Assembly (NCBI GenBank): GCA_903932535.1
Contig: CAIZGR010000661.1
Location: forward strand, 1 to 51,315
Source of the DNA: an uncultured Hyphomicrobiales bacterium
Lineage (GTDB): Bacteria; Pseudomonadota; Alphaproteobacteria; Rhizobiales; Beijerinckiaceae
DNA: 51,315 bases
Reading direction: 5' to 3'
Below are positions 13,989 to 22,551 of this stretch, piece after piece; position 1 is the first letter of the stretch, and each line of letters begins with the position of its first letter. Under the pieces are notes generated by a model, which did no database searches, was not told where the DNA came from, and worked only from the letters and a program-made list of their open reading frames with translations. Both the position numbers and the translations under genes were made by a program.

Positions 13989-14055
13989 TCGCCTGATGCG
14001 CGCTGCGATTAGAAATTTGGGCCAACATCTTGTCGAAAGGAACGAATGTCGATGA
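13906..14055 (+). CDS. Small membrane protein overlapping the recombinase 3' end
   Basis: A 49-residue frame starting MIEFWFASLLVAFLVGRTLR gives one membrane span and a basic tail. It lies in a different frame from the last 83 bases of the recombinase and ends overlapping the next start. GGGGTTAGGC precedes its ATG. The strongly hydrophobic start followed by positive charge is typical of real small inner-membrane proteins. Confidence 0.5.
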   Translation: MIEFWFASLLVAFLVGRTLRKRSDRQGDRLMRAAIRNLGQHLVERNECR

Positions 14056-14264
14056 ACCGACGGCAATGGCCGCTGCCTGAAACCCTGATGTCGCCGGAAC
14101 AGGCGGCCCACACCCTCCGCGTCATGGGTGGCGACAAAATTAAGCGCGCGCTCGCGCTGGAAATTGCCGAAGTGATTGATAATCTCCGCTTGCAAGTCGA
14201 ACGCGCCGACGCGGCGCTCATTTCCTGTGGCGCATTGATCTGCGATCCCACACAGCGTAATTGA
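14046..14264 (+). CDS. Hypothetical helical protein
   Basis: A 72-residue protein starting MSMNRRQWPLPETLMSPEQA. GAAAGGAACGA precedes it. The rest is helical (IKRALALEIAEVIDNLRLQV). A start at the second methionine (14052) is equally possible. Function unknown. Confidence 0.5.
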   Translation: MSMNRRQWPLPETLMSPEQAAHTLRVMGGDKIKRALALEIAEVIDNLRLQVERADAALISCGALICDPTQRN

Positions 14265-14292
14265 TCCGCGTCCACCACGGAAAGCCGGCCGC

Positions 14293-14781
14293 ATGTTTCC
14301 CTTCACGCCGGATCATCCACGCTTCGCAACAATCGAGGCGCAGACCGCGAAAATCCTCACGAAATTGGAGCAAATTATGTCCGCGCTTACCGATCTGAAC
14401 ACCGCCGTCGCCGCCCTGACGACCCAGGCCGCCAATCTGATTTCGCTGGAAACCGCCGCAATCCTCGCCGCCACCACCAACAGTGACGACGCCGGCGTCG
14501 AGGCCGCCGTCGCCAATATCAACACGATCACCGCCGAACTGGCCGCCGCCGCCGCCACGCTGCCGCAGCCCGTTCCGGCGCCGACCCCGGCCGCCGTCGC
14601 CGCGCTGACCGCCGCTGCGCCCAGCCTCGCCGCCGCCGCTGCGGCCGCTCCGGCGCCCGCCGCCCCGGTTGCACCCGTCGCCCCTTCGGCCCAGGTCGGC
14701 ACGACCCAAGCCGCCGGCGTCGCCGCCGCCGCTTCCGTTCCCGGCATGGCCCCCGCCGCGCCCGTCGCGCCGAAGTCCTGA
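14293..14781 (+). CDS. Ala/Pro-rich coiled-coil phage protein
   Basis: 162 residues from the ATG at 14293, or 134 from a better-placed ATG at 14377 (MSALTDLNTAVAAL, with GGAG upstream). The first part is a coiled coil with hydrophobic heptads. The second half is almost pure Ala/Pro/Val and disordered. Proteins of this make-up commonly lie just ahead of phage packaging genes. The role is unknown; a virion-associated linker is possible. Confidence 0.6.
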   Translation: MFPFTPDHPRFATIEAQTAKILTKLEQIMSALTDLNTAVAALTTQAANLISLETAAILAATTNSDDAGVEAAVANINTITAELAAAAATLPQPVPAPTPAAVAALTAAAPSLAAAAAAAPAPAAPVAPVAPSAQVGTTQAAGVAAAASVPGMAPAAPVAPKS

Positions 14782-14818
14782 CGGCTTGACACCAGACTTG
14801 ACCGCGCTATCTCACAAA

Positions 14819-14895
<77 letters not shown>

Positions 14896-14910
14896 AATTT
14901 CGAGGTTTCC

Positions 14911-15288
14911 GTGACGCCGGAGGAAAAGCGGGCCTATGACCGAGAATACCACTCTAGGCGTTCTCCGGAAAAGAAGGCGGCGAAAGTAGCGACGCAGCGC
15001 GCCCGGCGGCGGGATAACGCCGAATTTCTAGCACGATACAAGGCCGGCCTGGGGTGCCCTTGTGGGGAAATGCACCCAGCGTGTCTTGATTTCCATCACC
15101 GAGATGGGGGGAAAGAGATAAATCCGGCGGACGCCGTATCGCGAGCGTGGTCAAAAAGTAGGTTGTTGGCTGAGTTGGGGAAGTGTGACGTGTTGTGCTC
15201 GAACTGCCACAGAAAACTTCACTACGCTGAGCGCGTCGACCTCGGTTCGAATCCGACCGCCTTGACCACCTACCAGCAACGCACCTAG
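14911..15288 (+). CDS. HNH endonuclease between tRNA genes
   Basis: A 125-residue protein with a GTG start. A basic helical N-terminus (KRAYDREYHSRRSPEKKAAK) precedes CPCGEMHPACLDFHHRDGG and CDVLCSNCHRKLHY, giving the two zinc CxxC-type pairs and the catalytic HH of HNH nucleases. It lies between two tRNA genes. Its last 16 or so codons read through the T-arm, acceptor end and CCA of a broken tRNA, so its C-terminus was acquired by insertion into a tRNA gene. It is probably a free-standing homing nuclease. Confidence 0.8.
   Translation: MTPEEKRAYDREYHSRRSPEKKAAKVATQRARRRDNAEFLARYKAGLGCPCGEMHPACLDFHHRDGGKEINPADAVSRAWSKSRLLAELGKCDVLCSNCHRKLHYAERVDLGSNPTALTTYQQRT
15241..15268 (+). pseudogene. 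Fossil 3' end of a third tRNA
   Basis: CTCGG-TTCGAAT-CCGAC (T-arm with a consensus loop; the outermost pair is a C-C mismatch) is followed by exactly seven acceptor bases CGCCTTG and ACCA. No matching 5' acceptor strand (CAAGGCG-like) or anticodon arm is found upstream. The sequence is embedded in frame in the end of the HNH gene, so only the 3' third of a tRNA survives. Confidence 0.7.
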
Positions 15289-15293
15289 CTTTT

Positions 15294-15369
15294 TCCGGCT
15301 TGGTGCAATTGGCAGTCACGCGGGGCTTTGGTCCCTGAAATCTTGGTTCGAGTCCAAGAGCCGGAGCCA
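15294..15369 (+). tRNA. tRNA-Gln(TTG)
   Basis: 76 bases with an encoded CCA. The acceptor TCCGGCT/AGCCGGA pairs perfectly, with T1-A72 and discriminator G73, both glutamine identity features. The anticodon loop CTTTGGT carries TTG, and the T-arm is CTTGG-TTCGAGT-CCAAG. The D-stem has one C-T mismatch. It would read CAA/CAG codons in this GC-rich phage. Confidence 0.85.
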
Positions 15370-15416
15370 AAACCACAAATTTGACAGCAAATAATCACCC
15401 GACGTAGCGACGACAC

Positions 15417-16868
15417 ATGACGCCGTCGGAAGCCAAGGAGTTTGCCGGCCACATTCTGCGTTGGCGACAGGCCCCGCAGTTGATGGTCCGCGAACTATTC
15501 GGCGTCACGCCCGACGTCTGGCAGGACGAGGCTCTCGCGTTATTCCCGAAGTCTCCGCGCCTTGCGTTGCGCGCTTGCAAAGGGCCGGGGAAGACGACTG
15601 TTCTGGCGTGGATCGGCTGGAATTATATGCTGACGCGCCCGAACTGCAACATCGGCGCGCTTTCGATCACCGTCCAGAATCTCGCCGACGGCCTCTGGAA
15701 AGAGATGGAGAAATGGCGCGAGAAATCGCCGCTGCTGACGCAAATGTTCGAATGGACGAAAACCCGCATTTTCGCGAAAGAGGCGCCGGCGACGTGGTTC
15801 ATGTCGGCGAAGTCCTGGCCGAAGTCCGCCTCGGTCGAGGAGCAGGCCAACGCGCTCGCCGGGTTCCACGCCGACTACGTTCTGTTCCTGGTGGACGAGT
15901 CCGGCGGCATGACCGACGCCGTCATGGTCAGCGCCGAAGCGGCGTTCGCCGGCACGGTCGAGTGCCATATCGTGCAGGCCGGAAACCCGACACAGCTTTC
16001 CGGCCCGCTCTATCGAGCCTGCACGTCCGCGAAACATATCTGGCAGGTCATCACGATCACCGGAGATCCCGACGATCCAAAACGCTCGCCGCGTATCCCC
16101 ATCGAGCACGCGCGCAGCATGATCGCGCAATGGGGTCGCGACAACAATTGGGTGAAGTCGGACATTTTCGGCGAGTTTCCGTCGGCGTCGATCAACGCGC
16201 TCATCGGCCAAGACGACGTCGCCGCCGCGATGAAACGATACTATCGCGAGCACGAGATTGGCCGTGTGCCGAAAATTCTCGGCATCGACGTTGCGCGCCA
16301 AGGCGACGACGCCAGCGCGATGGCGAAGCGGCAGGGCATCCAGATGTTCCCGTTCACGACGCGCCGCGGCATCGACTCGATTCAGGGCGCGTCATGGGTC
16401 AACCGCGAATGGGCGGAGTGGGGCGCCGACGCGGCGTTCGTGGACGCGACCGGCGGCTTTGGCTCTGGCTGGGAAGATCAGCTTCGCGTGCTGGGGCGCG
16501 CGCCGATTGGCGTTCAATTCGCCGGCCAGGCGCATTTGAAGACGCGCTATTACAACAAGCGCGCCGAGATGGCGATGGACTTCGTTCAGTGGATCATGAA
16601 GGGCGGCGCGCTTCCCGGCGAGAACCCGCGCCTCATGGCCGCGCTGACGCAAACGACTTACACCCATCAAGGCGACCGGCTGCTTCTGGAGCCCAAGGAA
16701 CTCGTCAAAGCGAAGATAGGCCACTCTCCCGACGAGTTCGACGCCGCGATCCTCACCTTCGCCGAACCAGTCACGCTGCAGACGCGCACCGCGCGCGGAA
16801 ACCGGATGCTGGTCGATTACGACCCGTTCGCCGCGCTCGATCAGCCGAGCCCTCACGCTTACAACTAA
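15417..16868 (+). CDS. Terminase large subunit
   Basis: A 483-residue packaging motor. The Walker A-like ACKGPGKTT (about residues 53-61) and Walker B LFLVDE (156-161) form the ATPase. The C-terminal RNase H-like nuclease shows ILGIDVARQGDD (D291), FVDATGGFGSG (D343) and HSPDEFDAAIL (D439/D442). It pumps DNA into the prohead through the portal and cuts it. It follows tRNA-Gln by 47 bases and precedes the portal, but its small-subunit partner is 5.3 kb upstream. The length and motif order are normal for the family. Confidence 0.92.
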   Translation: MTPSEAKEFAGHILRWRQAPQLMVRELFGVTPDVWQDEALALFPKSPRLALRACKGPGKTTVLAWIGWNYMLTRPNCNIGALSITVQNLADGLWKEMEKWREKSPLLTQMFEWTKTRIFAKEAPATWFMSAKSWPKSASVEEQANALAGFHADYVLFLVDESGGMTDAVMVSAEAAFAGTVECHIVQAGNPTQLSGPLYRACTSAKHIWQVITITGDPDDPKRSPRIPIEHARSMIAQWGRDNNWVKSDIFGEFPSASINALIGQDDVAAAMKRYYREHEIGRVPKILGIDVARQGDDASAMAKRQGIQMFPFTTRRGIDSIQGASWVNREWAEWGADAAFVDATGGFGSGWEDQLRVLGRAPIGVQFAGQAHLKTRYYNKRAEMAMDFVQWIMKGGALPGENPRLMAALTQTTYTHQGDRLLLEPKELVKAKIGHSPDEFDAAILTFAEPVTLQTRTARGNRMLVDYDPFAALDQPSPHAYN

Positions 16869-16878
16869 CGAGGCCGCC

Positions 16879-17091
16879 ATGTCGTTTCTTAGCCCGAAAG
16901 CTCCGCCCGCGCCGTCTCCGCCGCCCGCGCCGCCGACGATGGCGAACGCGGGCGTGCAGGATGCGGCCGGCGCCGCGCGCGCCGCCGCCGCGTCAGCGAA
17001 CGGTATGGGATTCGGCGGAACGGTCAAGACGTCGCCAGCCGGAGCCGCCGCGCCCGCGACCGCAAAACCCTTCCTCGGCGACGGGCAGTAA
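16879..17091 (+). CDS. Small Pro/Ala-rich portal-adjacent protein
   Basis: A 70-residue protein starting MSFLSPKAPPAPSPPPAPPT, disordered and rich in Pro/Ala, ending GGTVKTSPAG...LGDGQ. Similar short proteins precede the portal gene in many podovirus-type phages and have no known role. GAGGCCGCC lies before the ATG. Three bases separate it from the portal start. Confidence 0.65.
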   Translation: MSFLSPKAPPAPSPPPAPPTMANAGVQDAAGAARAAAASANGMGFGGTVKTSPAGAAAPATAKPFLGDGQ

Positions 17092-17093
17092 TC

Positions 17094-18908
17094 ATGGCCG
17101 ACATGAGTGGCGACTACGCGCACTACGAAGACATGAGCGTGTCGCTGCTTTCGATGCAGCCCCTTATGCCGAAACCGTCGAAGCCGGATCCGGATTGGCC
17201 GACGATCTACAATTCCGTTGAGTCGACGCTTTTGGGACTGCGAAGCTGGCGCTGGTCGGCGTGGGCGTATGCCGAAGTGCTCGCCCGTTTCTTTTTGCCG
17301 CGCCGATACATCTGGGTCGTCACGGCAAACCGGAAAAATAAGGATCAGCCAGTCAACGACGCCATCAAGGACTCGACGGGCCTGATGGCGGTTCGGACGG
17401 CGGCCGGAGGCATGTGGTCGGGACTGACGTCGCCTTCGCGACCCTGGTTCAAGTTCTCAAACGCGCTGCCGTGGCTTAAACTCGACGCCGACGGTGAAGC
17501 ATGGATGAAGGACACGCAGGACCGCGTTTACACCGTTCTGGCGCAATCGAATTTCTACACGATCATGGCGCAGGCGTTCAAAGACATGATCGTCTTTGGC
17601 TCCGCGCCGATCATCTGCTACGAGGATTTTGACGACGTCGTTAGCTTCACGCTCCCGTGTTTCGGCGAATATTTTCTGAGCGTCGGCGGAAGCCTGAAAA
17701 ATAACCGGCTCTATCGCGAGTTCACCTACACCGTAGAACAGATCGTCGATATGTTCGGCATCGACAAATGCGATAACGAGGTTGCAAACCTCTGGCGCGA
17801 GGGCGGCGGCGCGCTGCTCACCGAATTTGTCGTCTGCCACGCGATCGAGCCGAACACCCCGATTCGCAACCTTCGTTCGAAAGACCCGGATCGCGCGGTT
17901 CGTGGCGTTCCCGAGCACTTCGCCTACCGCGAAGTCTACTGGCTGCGCGGCAAACAGGGCAAACAGGCGTTGAGCCTGCGCGGGTTCAATATCCAGCCGA
18001 ACTTCACGCTTCTCTGGTCGCAAGTCTCGAATGACCCCTACGGCCACGGTCCCTGCGAAGACTGCCTCGGCGACACGAAGCAGGTGCAGTTGGAGACGAT
18101 GCGCAAGGCCGAATACATCGGCAAGGGCGTGCGGCCGCCGATGGGCGCCTCGCCGGAATTGAAGAGCGAGCCTGCGTCGATCATTGAGGGCAACATCACC
18201 TATTTCTCGACGGATGGCGGCAAGAAGGGCTTTTTCCCGCTGTTCGAGCCGAATCCGCAATGGCTACCGGCGATCACTGCCGACATCGCCCAAGTCAACG
18301 CGCGCGTCGAAAAATGCCTCTATGTCGATCTCTTCATGGCGATTTCGAAGATGGAGGGCGTGCAGCCGCGCAACGAGCTTGAACTGTCGAAGCGCGATCT
18401 TGAACGCCTCCAAGAACTCGGCCCGGTCATCACCTTGGCCGAAAAGGCGTTGGAAATCGCGATCCAGCGCGTCATGAACATCATGTCGCGCCGGAAAATG
18501 CTCAAGCCGCCACCGGAGTCGATGAAGGGCGTTCCGATCAAGATTGGCTTCACGTCGATCATGCGCCTGGCGCAGCGTTCGGCCGAGTCGGTGGCAGTAA
18601 AAGACGTTTTGCAAGTTGGTGGCACCCTGTCGTCGGCGGCCAAAGCTGGCGGCCTCCCCGATCCGCTCAGGATAATCAACCTTGACGCGGCGCTGCGCCA
18701 TTACGGCGACCTGAACGATTTTCCGCCATCGCTATTTTTCTCGGACGGTGAGGTCGCTCAGCACGACCAAATCCGGCACGAGGAAATGCAGAAGGCGCAG
18801 ATGCCGGGAGCCGCGATGGCGGGCGTGCAAGCCGCGAAGACTTTGGCCGACACGCCCATTGGCGGCAACACCGCGCTGTCAGCCATGACGGGCGGCGGCG
18901 GTCAGTAG
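17094..18908 (+). CDS. Portal (head-tail connector), T7-type
   Basis: A 604-residue protein. RYIWVVTANRKNKDQPVNDA, DSTGLMAVRTAAGGMWSGLT and SPSRPWFKF (about residues 65-125) are the conserved block of podoviral head-tail connecting proteins. YGHGPCEDCLGDTKQVQLET (about 315-335) is the second. It forms the ring at one vertex through which DNA is packaged and ejected. The length is typical. It sits between terminase and scaffold as expected, except that a reversed three-gene island follows it. Confidence 0.88.
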   Translation: MADMSGDYAHYEDMSVSLLSMQPLMPKPSKPDPDWPTIYNSVESTLLGLRSWRWSAWAYAEVLARFFLPRRYIWVVTANRKNKDQPVNDAIKDSTGLMAVRTAAGGMWSGLTSPSRPWFKFSNALPWLKLDADGEAWMKDTQDRVYTVLAQSNFYTIMAQAFKDMIVFGSAPIICYEDFDDVVSFTLPCFGEYFLSVGGSLKNNRLYREFTYTVEQIVDMFGIDKCDNEVANLWREGGGALLTEFVVCHAIEPNTPIRNLRSKDPDRAVRGVPEHFAYREVYWLRGKQGKQALSLRGFNIQPNFTLLWSQVSNDPYGHGPCEDCLGDTKQVQLETMRKAEYIGKGVRPPMGASPELKSEPASIIEGNITYFSTDGGKKGFFPLFEPNPQWLPAITADIAQVNARVEKCLYVDLFMAISKMEGVQPRNELELSKRDLERLQELGPVITLAEKALEIAIQRVMNIMSRRKMLKPPPESMKGVPIKIGFTSIMRLAQRSAESVAVKDVLQVGGTLSSAAKAGGLPDPLRIINLDAALRHYGDLNDFPPSLFFSDGEVAQHDQIRHEEMQKAQMPGAAMAGVQAAKTLADTPIGGNTALSAMTGGGGQ

Positions 18909-18913
18909 CAGCA

Positions 18914-19180
18914 TCACTGCTGCGTCGCCATTTTCGCCGCGTCCGCGATCTCTTCGAGCGCGAACGCCTCGCTGCGCCTGTATTCGCCGCACGGCCACGC
19001 CGGGTTGACCTGCGGATAGAAGCCGTTGACGCCCCAGGCTCCGTTCGCGCGCGGATCGGGAATCGGCATCGTCACGACCTGCGGCGGGTAGCGGCGACAC
19101 ATTAGGATCGTCGGCTGCTCCTTGGTGCGCAGCCGAAATTCGCACGAAATGCAGGACTTCGCGCCGATCAATCCAGACAT
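18914..19180 (-). CDS. Cysteine-containing small protein of the reversed island
   Basis: An 88-residue protein starting MSGLIGAKSCISCEFRLRTK. Four cysteines are spaced as CISC, CRRYPP and WPCGEY, a pattern common in small phage proteins with a predicted metal site. The sequence ends EEIADAAKMATQQ. It is last of three minus-strand genes between portal and scaffold, and its start overlaps no neighbour. The family is recognisable by pattern; the function is unknown. Confidence 0.7.
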   Translation of the reverse strand: MSGLIGAKSCISCEFRLRTKEQPTILMCRRYPPQVVTMPIPDPRANGAWGVNGFYPQVNPAWPCGEYRRSEAFALEEIADAAKMATQQ

Positions 19181-19221
19181 GTCTACTCCTATGAGTTTAA
19201 CCTTGCGGCGGGACTCGCCCA

Positions 19222-19401
19222 TTATTCGACGTCCGCAAGTCGGATTGGCGGAACGCTGCGATTGAAAGTTATAGCGTCTACTGACGCTTGCATCCGAAGG
19301 CGAAGATCGGCCCAAAATGCCTCAACCTCGCGTTCCCGCACGCGACGCTTGACGCGAGCCTTGGCCTTCGAAATCAGCCGACGTTTGGTCAACCGTACCA
19401 T
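19222..19401 (-). CDS. Small basic protein of the reversed island
   Basis: A 59-residue protein starting MVRLTKRRLISKAKARVKRR, very Lys/Arg-rich in its first half, then a helical segment. It shares one base with the stop of the excisionase-like gene upstream, so they are coupled. It likely binds nucleic acid. No family is recognised. Confidence 0.5.
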   Translation of the reverse strand: MVRLTKRRLISKAKARVKRRVREREVEAFWADLRLRMQASVDAITFNRSVPPIRLADVE

Positions 19402-19625
19402 TACGGAACCCTCTTCAAACGCTTCGCCGCCCACTCATCAAGATCGGCGCGAAGGTATGAAACAAAACGGCGGCCTTTGCTCTTGTAGACATCGAACGGC
19501 GGCCCACCGCCGGAATTGTTGTGAATCGCCCAGATCGCCATTGTCTGAGGCGTCGCCGCGCAACCCATCTTGCGAAGATAGGCGGACGCCTGCTTGCGGC
19601 TCAGTCGATCTTCGTTGTTCGCCAT
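19401..19625 (-). CDS. Excisionase/MerR-like DNA-binding protein
   Basis: A 74-residue protein. LSRKQASAYLRKMGCAATPQ then a strand-turn PPFDVYKSKGRRFVSYLRAD and LDEWAAKRL have the plan of HTH_17/excisionase proteins (helix-turn-helix, wing, W near the end). It is first gene of the reversed island, reading away from a promoter at 19651-19679. It may repress its own unit or act as a recombination directionality factor. No integrase is in the window to pair with it. Confidence 0.65.
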   Translation of the reverse strand: MANNEDRLSRKQASAYLRKMGCAATPQTMAIWAIHNNSGGGPPFDVYKSKGRRFVSYLRADLDEWAAKRLKRVP

Positions 19626-19650
19626 ATTCGCCTATTCGGTGATCTTTTCT

Positions 19651-19679
19651 GAAATATGCCAGTGTTTGCTTCGCATCAA
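19651..19679 (-). promoter_or_regulatory. Promoter of the reversed island
   Basis: On the minus strand TTGATG (19679-19674) is followed after exactly 17 bp by TATTTC (19656-19651), about 26 bases before the ATG at 19625. It lies in a comparatively AT-rich 98-bp gap between divergent genes. Confidence 0.5.
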
Positions 19680-19723
19680 TAGCTAATTGCTGATTTTCCA
19701 CGCTCTCGTCAACGGTCGCTAGT

Positions 19724-20218
19724 ATGAGCGACCTCACGGAAATTGAGATATTCTCGTGCATGCGCGAAAACCTCGTGCTGGCGGCGGAACACTGCGACCA
19801 ACTGGCCGGCGAAAGCGTTCGCGGCGAGGTCTACGAGAAACTCCGTGACGAACTCGAACGTGTCGAAGGCTGCTGCAAGCAGGCGGCCACTTGGCGCGAA
19901 GACATGCGCTGGTCGCCCATCGGCCAACTCATGGGCGAATGTCACAAGCGCGCAGGCGGCTGGCTTCGCGGCTACAAGATCGACGGCGAGCACATCGCCG
20001 TCTCCGCCGGCGAGCTGAACCTCAATTTCACCAAGCTAGCCGAGAATCTTCGCGCCGTCATCAAGCTGGTCGATCAAACCAAGAATGAGCGCACCGGCAA
20101 GTCCGGCGCCATCATTCCCCAGCCGATCAAGCCTTTCATGCGCACCGACCGCAAGTACGGCTGGCGCGGCGCTGCGACGATCAGCAAGGGCGGCATCATC
20201 CTGCCGGCGTCGGCGTGA
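19724..20218 (+). CDS. Hypothetical head-module protein
   Basis: A 164-residue protein starting MSDLTEIEIFSCMRENLVLA. It is mainly helical, with KLRDELERVEGCCKQAATWR and a C-terminal basic segment (KPFMRTDRKYGWRGAATISK). It resumes the plus-strand head operon after the reversed island and overlaps the next gene by 4 bases. No structural family is recognised. It may be a head-assembly accessory. Confidence 0.6.
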   Translation: MSDLTEIEIFSCMRENLVLAAEHCDQLAGESVRGEVYEKLRDELERVEGCCKQAATWREDMRWSPIGQLMGECHKRAGGWLRGYKIDGEHIAVSAGELNLNFTKLAENLRAVIKLVDQTKNERTGKSGAIIPQPIKPFMRTDRKYGWRGAATISKGGIILPASA

Positions 20219-20631
20219 GCGATGAAATCGACCCGCTCGAACCCGACGACGACGACGCCGAACGCACCGAGCCGGAGCCCGGCACGCCCGACAGCGCCGC
20301 AAATCCAAAACGGCTCAAGCAACAGCAGCGCCGCGCCGAACTCGACGCCATTGAGGCCGAAGAGTTTTGGAAATTCGTTTTCGCGTCGCCGGTCGGCCGC
20401 CGCGAAATGTGGGGCCTGCTCAAGCAAGCAGGCGTCCTGGATGCGCGTTTCGGCGCCGGACCGACGGGTTTTCCTGATGCGTACGCGAGCTTCTTTCGCG
20501 CTGGCATCAAAGCCGTATCCGACAACTTCCTCGACCAATGGACGATCCGAGACTTTGAAGGCGTGCGCCTGATGCGGATCGAGCACGACCCACGCTTCCC
20601 GAAGCCGAAGCCTGAAAAGGCCAAACGCTGA
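20215..20631 (+). CDS. Bbp19-like head protein
   Basis: A 138-residue protein. After an acidic N-terminus, FWKFVFASPVGRREMWGLLK and an adjacent AGVLDARFG segment (about residues 58-87) match the core of Bbp19-like phage proteins from BPP-1-type genomes. It starts with GTG inside the previous stop and abuts the scaffold gene. The position between portal and scaffold agrees with that lineage. The role is unknown; a minor head or assembly protein is likely. Confidence 0.6.
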   Translation: MSDEIDPLEPDDDDAERTEPEPGTPDSAANPKRLKQQQRRAELDAIEAEEFWKFVFASPVGRREMWGLLKQAGVLDARFGAGPTGFPDAYASFFRAGIKAVSDNFLDQWTIRDFEGVRLMRIEHDPRFPKPKPEKAKR

Positions 20632-21467
20632 TGGCCGGCGAAGAGCCCATCGTCGCCCCGGTTGTCGCGTCCCCCGTAGTCGAGGCGCCCGCCGCGCCCG
20701 CGCCGGTCGAAACCGTGGTCGCGCCCGCGCCAACCGCGCCAGTCGAAGCGCCGAAGCATCCCAGCGAAATTCCGACGCTTCTCGAATCGCTCAAGGCGCC
20801 CGGCGCCGAGGTCGCGAAAGTTGAAATCAAGCCTACCGAGACGTCCGCCGTCGAGGTCAAGCCCGTCGAGGCGAAGGTTGAAGTCAAGCCGGACGGCGAA
20901 GAGCCGAAGACCGAAGAGCCGAAGGCGGAAAACGCCCCGGAAAATCCGATTGAGTGGGACACCTTCAAATTCGAGTTCGCCGACAATGTGAAGCCGCAGG
21001 ACGACAAGGTCGCCGCCTTCACGGAGTTCGCGCGGGAAAACAATCTGACGCCGCAGGCCGCGCAAAAGGCCGTTGGCTATTTCAACGAGGCCGCCACCGC
21101 GTTCGTCGCCGAGCAGGCCCGCCAGCAAGTGCAGGTCTGGAACGACACGCGCGGCGAATGGCGCAAGCAGGTGCTTGCCGATCCGATGATCGGCGGCGCA
21201 GGCCACCTTTCAGCGATGGGCGTTGTTGCTCGCGTTCGCGACATGACGATCTCGGACGCGCAGCCGGGCACGCCTCAGTACGAGAAGGATGCGAAGGAGG
21301 TCGAAGACTTCCTGCGCATCACAGGCGCAGGCGATCACCCCGCTTTTCTCAAAATGCTCTACCGCGCCGGCGCCCGACTCGATGAGCCACGTCAACCGAC
21401 GATTCCGCCCAGCCCCACGAAGAACAACGGCAAGCGCCCGTCCAACTCCCTCTACGCCTCGAAATAA
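20631..21467 (+). CDS. Scaffold-like head assembly protein
   Basis: A 278-residue acidic protein directly before the major capsid gene. About residues 1-105 are a low-complexity Pro/Ala/Val/Glu/Lys region (EVKPVEAKVEVKPDGEEPKT). The remainder is helical (FTEFARENNLTPQAAQKAVG; QARQQVQVWNDTRGEWRKQV), as in podoviral scaffolds. It should direct coat assembly in the procapsid and then leave. Assignment rests on position and composition. Confidence 0.7.
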   Translation: MAGEEPIVAPVVASPVVEAPAAPAPVETVVAPAPTAPVEAPKHPSEIPTLLESLKAPGAEVAKVEIKPTETSAVEVKPVEAKVEVKPDGEEPKTEEPKAENAPENPIEWDTFKFEFADNVKPQDDKVAAFTEFARENNLTPQAAQKAVGYFNEAATAFVAEQARQQVQVWNDTRGEWRKQVLADPMIGGAGHLSAMGVVARVRDMTISDAQPGTPQYEKDAKEVEDFLRITGAGDHPAFLKMLYRAGARLDEPRQPTIPPSPTKNNGKRPSNSLYASK

Positions 21468-21482
21468 TCAGGAGACTCTGCG

Positions 21483-22526
21483 ATGGCGACCGGCCAGTTC
21501 CCAACCATCCTCGACGTAGCCAGCCGCCTTGACGTTCAAGGCAACATCCCGCGCGTCGCGGAGATGATGAGCCAGAAGCTCGCCATCTACAAAAACTTCC
21601 CGTTCGTGAAAGCGAACGAGCGCAGCGCGCACATGTTCACCTATCGCACGTCGATCCCGACCGGATCATGGCGCATGATCAACACCGGCACGCCCGCCAG
21701 CAAATCGACCACCGCGCAGGATCGCGTGTCGATCGGCGAATTGACCGACTACAGCGTCGTTGACCGCACGCTCGCCGAGCGCACCGGCAACGTCGAGAAG
21801 TTCCGCCGCTCCGAGGACGTCGCGTTCCTGGAAGGTATGGGCCAGACCATCGAGTTCACGATGCTCTACGGCAACACCGCCACCAACCCGGCGGCGTTTC
21901 AGGGCCTCTCGACCTTCTACAACACCATCAACACCGCCAACTCGCAGAACGCGGCCAACGTGTTCAACGGCGCCGGCACCGGATCAAGCAACACGTCGCT
22001 CTGGTGGCTGGGCCTCGGCCCCGAGACGATCTTCTGCGTTTACCCGGAAGGCTCCCACGCGGGCCTCGACTTCGAGGACAAGTCGGACGTGCGCGCGGCC
22101 TACGACTCGCTGGGCAATCAGTACGAGGCGTTCACTGGCTTCTTCCGCCAGCAGATCGGCCTATGCCCGAAGGACTGGCGCTACGGCGGCCGCATCGCCA
22201 ACATCGACGTCACCACGGCGGGCCTCGCCGGACCCAACGCGCTCGACATTTTCGCGACCCTCGCGGAGATGCAGTTCTTCTTCCCGTCGCTGACCAGCGA
22301 CACGTCAACCATCACCGAGACGGACGATCCCGAAGGCGACGCTGGCGTTCGCCATCGCATCTTCGTCAACCGGACCCTCGGTCACTGGATGCAGGTTCAA
22401 GCGATGCGCAACCGCAACGTCCTGATGTCGCCCGATCAATATGCCGGCGTCGCCGTCATGAAGTGGCGCGACATCCCGATCGACATATCGGACCAGATTG
22501 TCAACACGGAATCGGCCCTCACCTAA
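21483..22526 (+). CDS. Major capsid protein
   Basis: A 347-residue protein with AGGAGACTCTGCG before the ATG. FPTILDVASRLDVQGNIPRV at the N-terminus, SVVDRTLAERTGN (about residues 90-105) and the C-terminal block with MQVQAMRNRNVLMSPDQYAG resemble the coat proteins of BPP-1-like podoviruses, which adopt the HK97 fold. It is placed between scaffold and cement genes. It forms the icosahedral shell. Confidence 0.85.
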   Translation: MATGQFPTILDVASRLDVQGNIPRVAEMMSQKLAIYKNFPFVKANERSAHMFTYRTSIPTGSWRMINTGTPASKSTTAQDRVSIGELTDYSVVDRTLAERTGNVEKFRRSEDVAFLEGMGQTIEFTMLYGNTATNPAAFQGLSTFYNTINTANSQNAANVFNGAGTGSSNTSLWWLGLGPETIFCVYPEGSHAGLDFEDKSDVRAAYDSLGNQYEAFTGFFRQQIGLCPKDWRYGGRIANIDVTTAGLAGPNALDIFATLAEMQFFFPSLTSDTSTITETDDPEGDAGVRHRIFVNRTLGHWMQVQAMRNRNVLMSPDQYAGVAVMKWRDIPIDISDQIVNTESALT

Positions 22527-22551
22527 TCCGCGCAGACGCAGGAGAAACCTC

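Noticed and set aside
15461..17221. Plus-strand frame of 586 codons across the terminase
   Set aside because: It is an out-of-phase shadow of the terminase and portal genes, dominated by Arg/Pro. The terminase in the other frame shows all ATPase and nuclease motifs.
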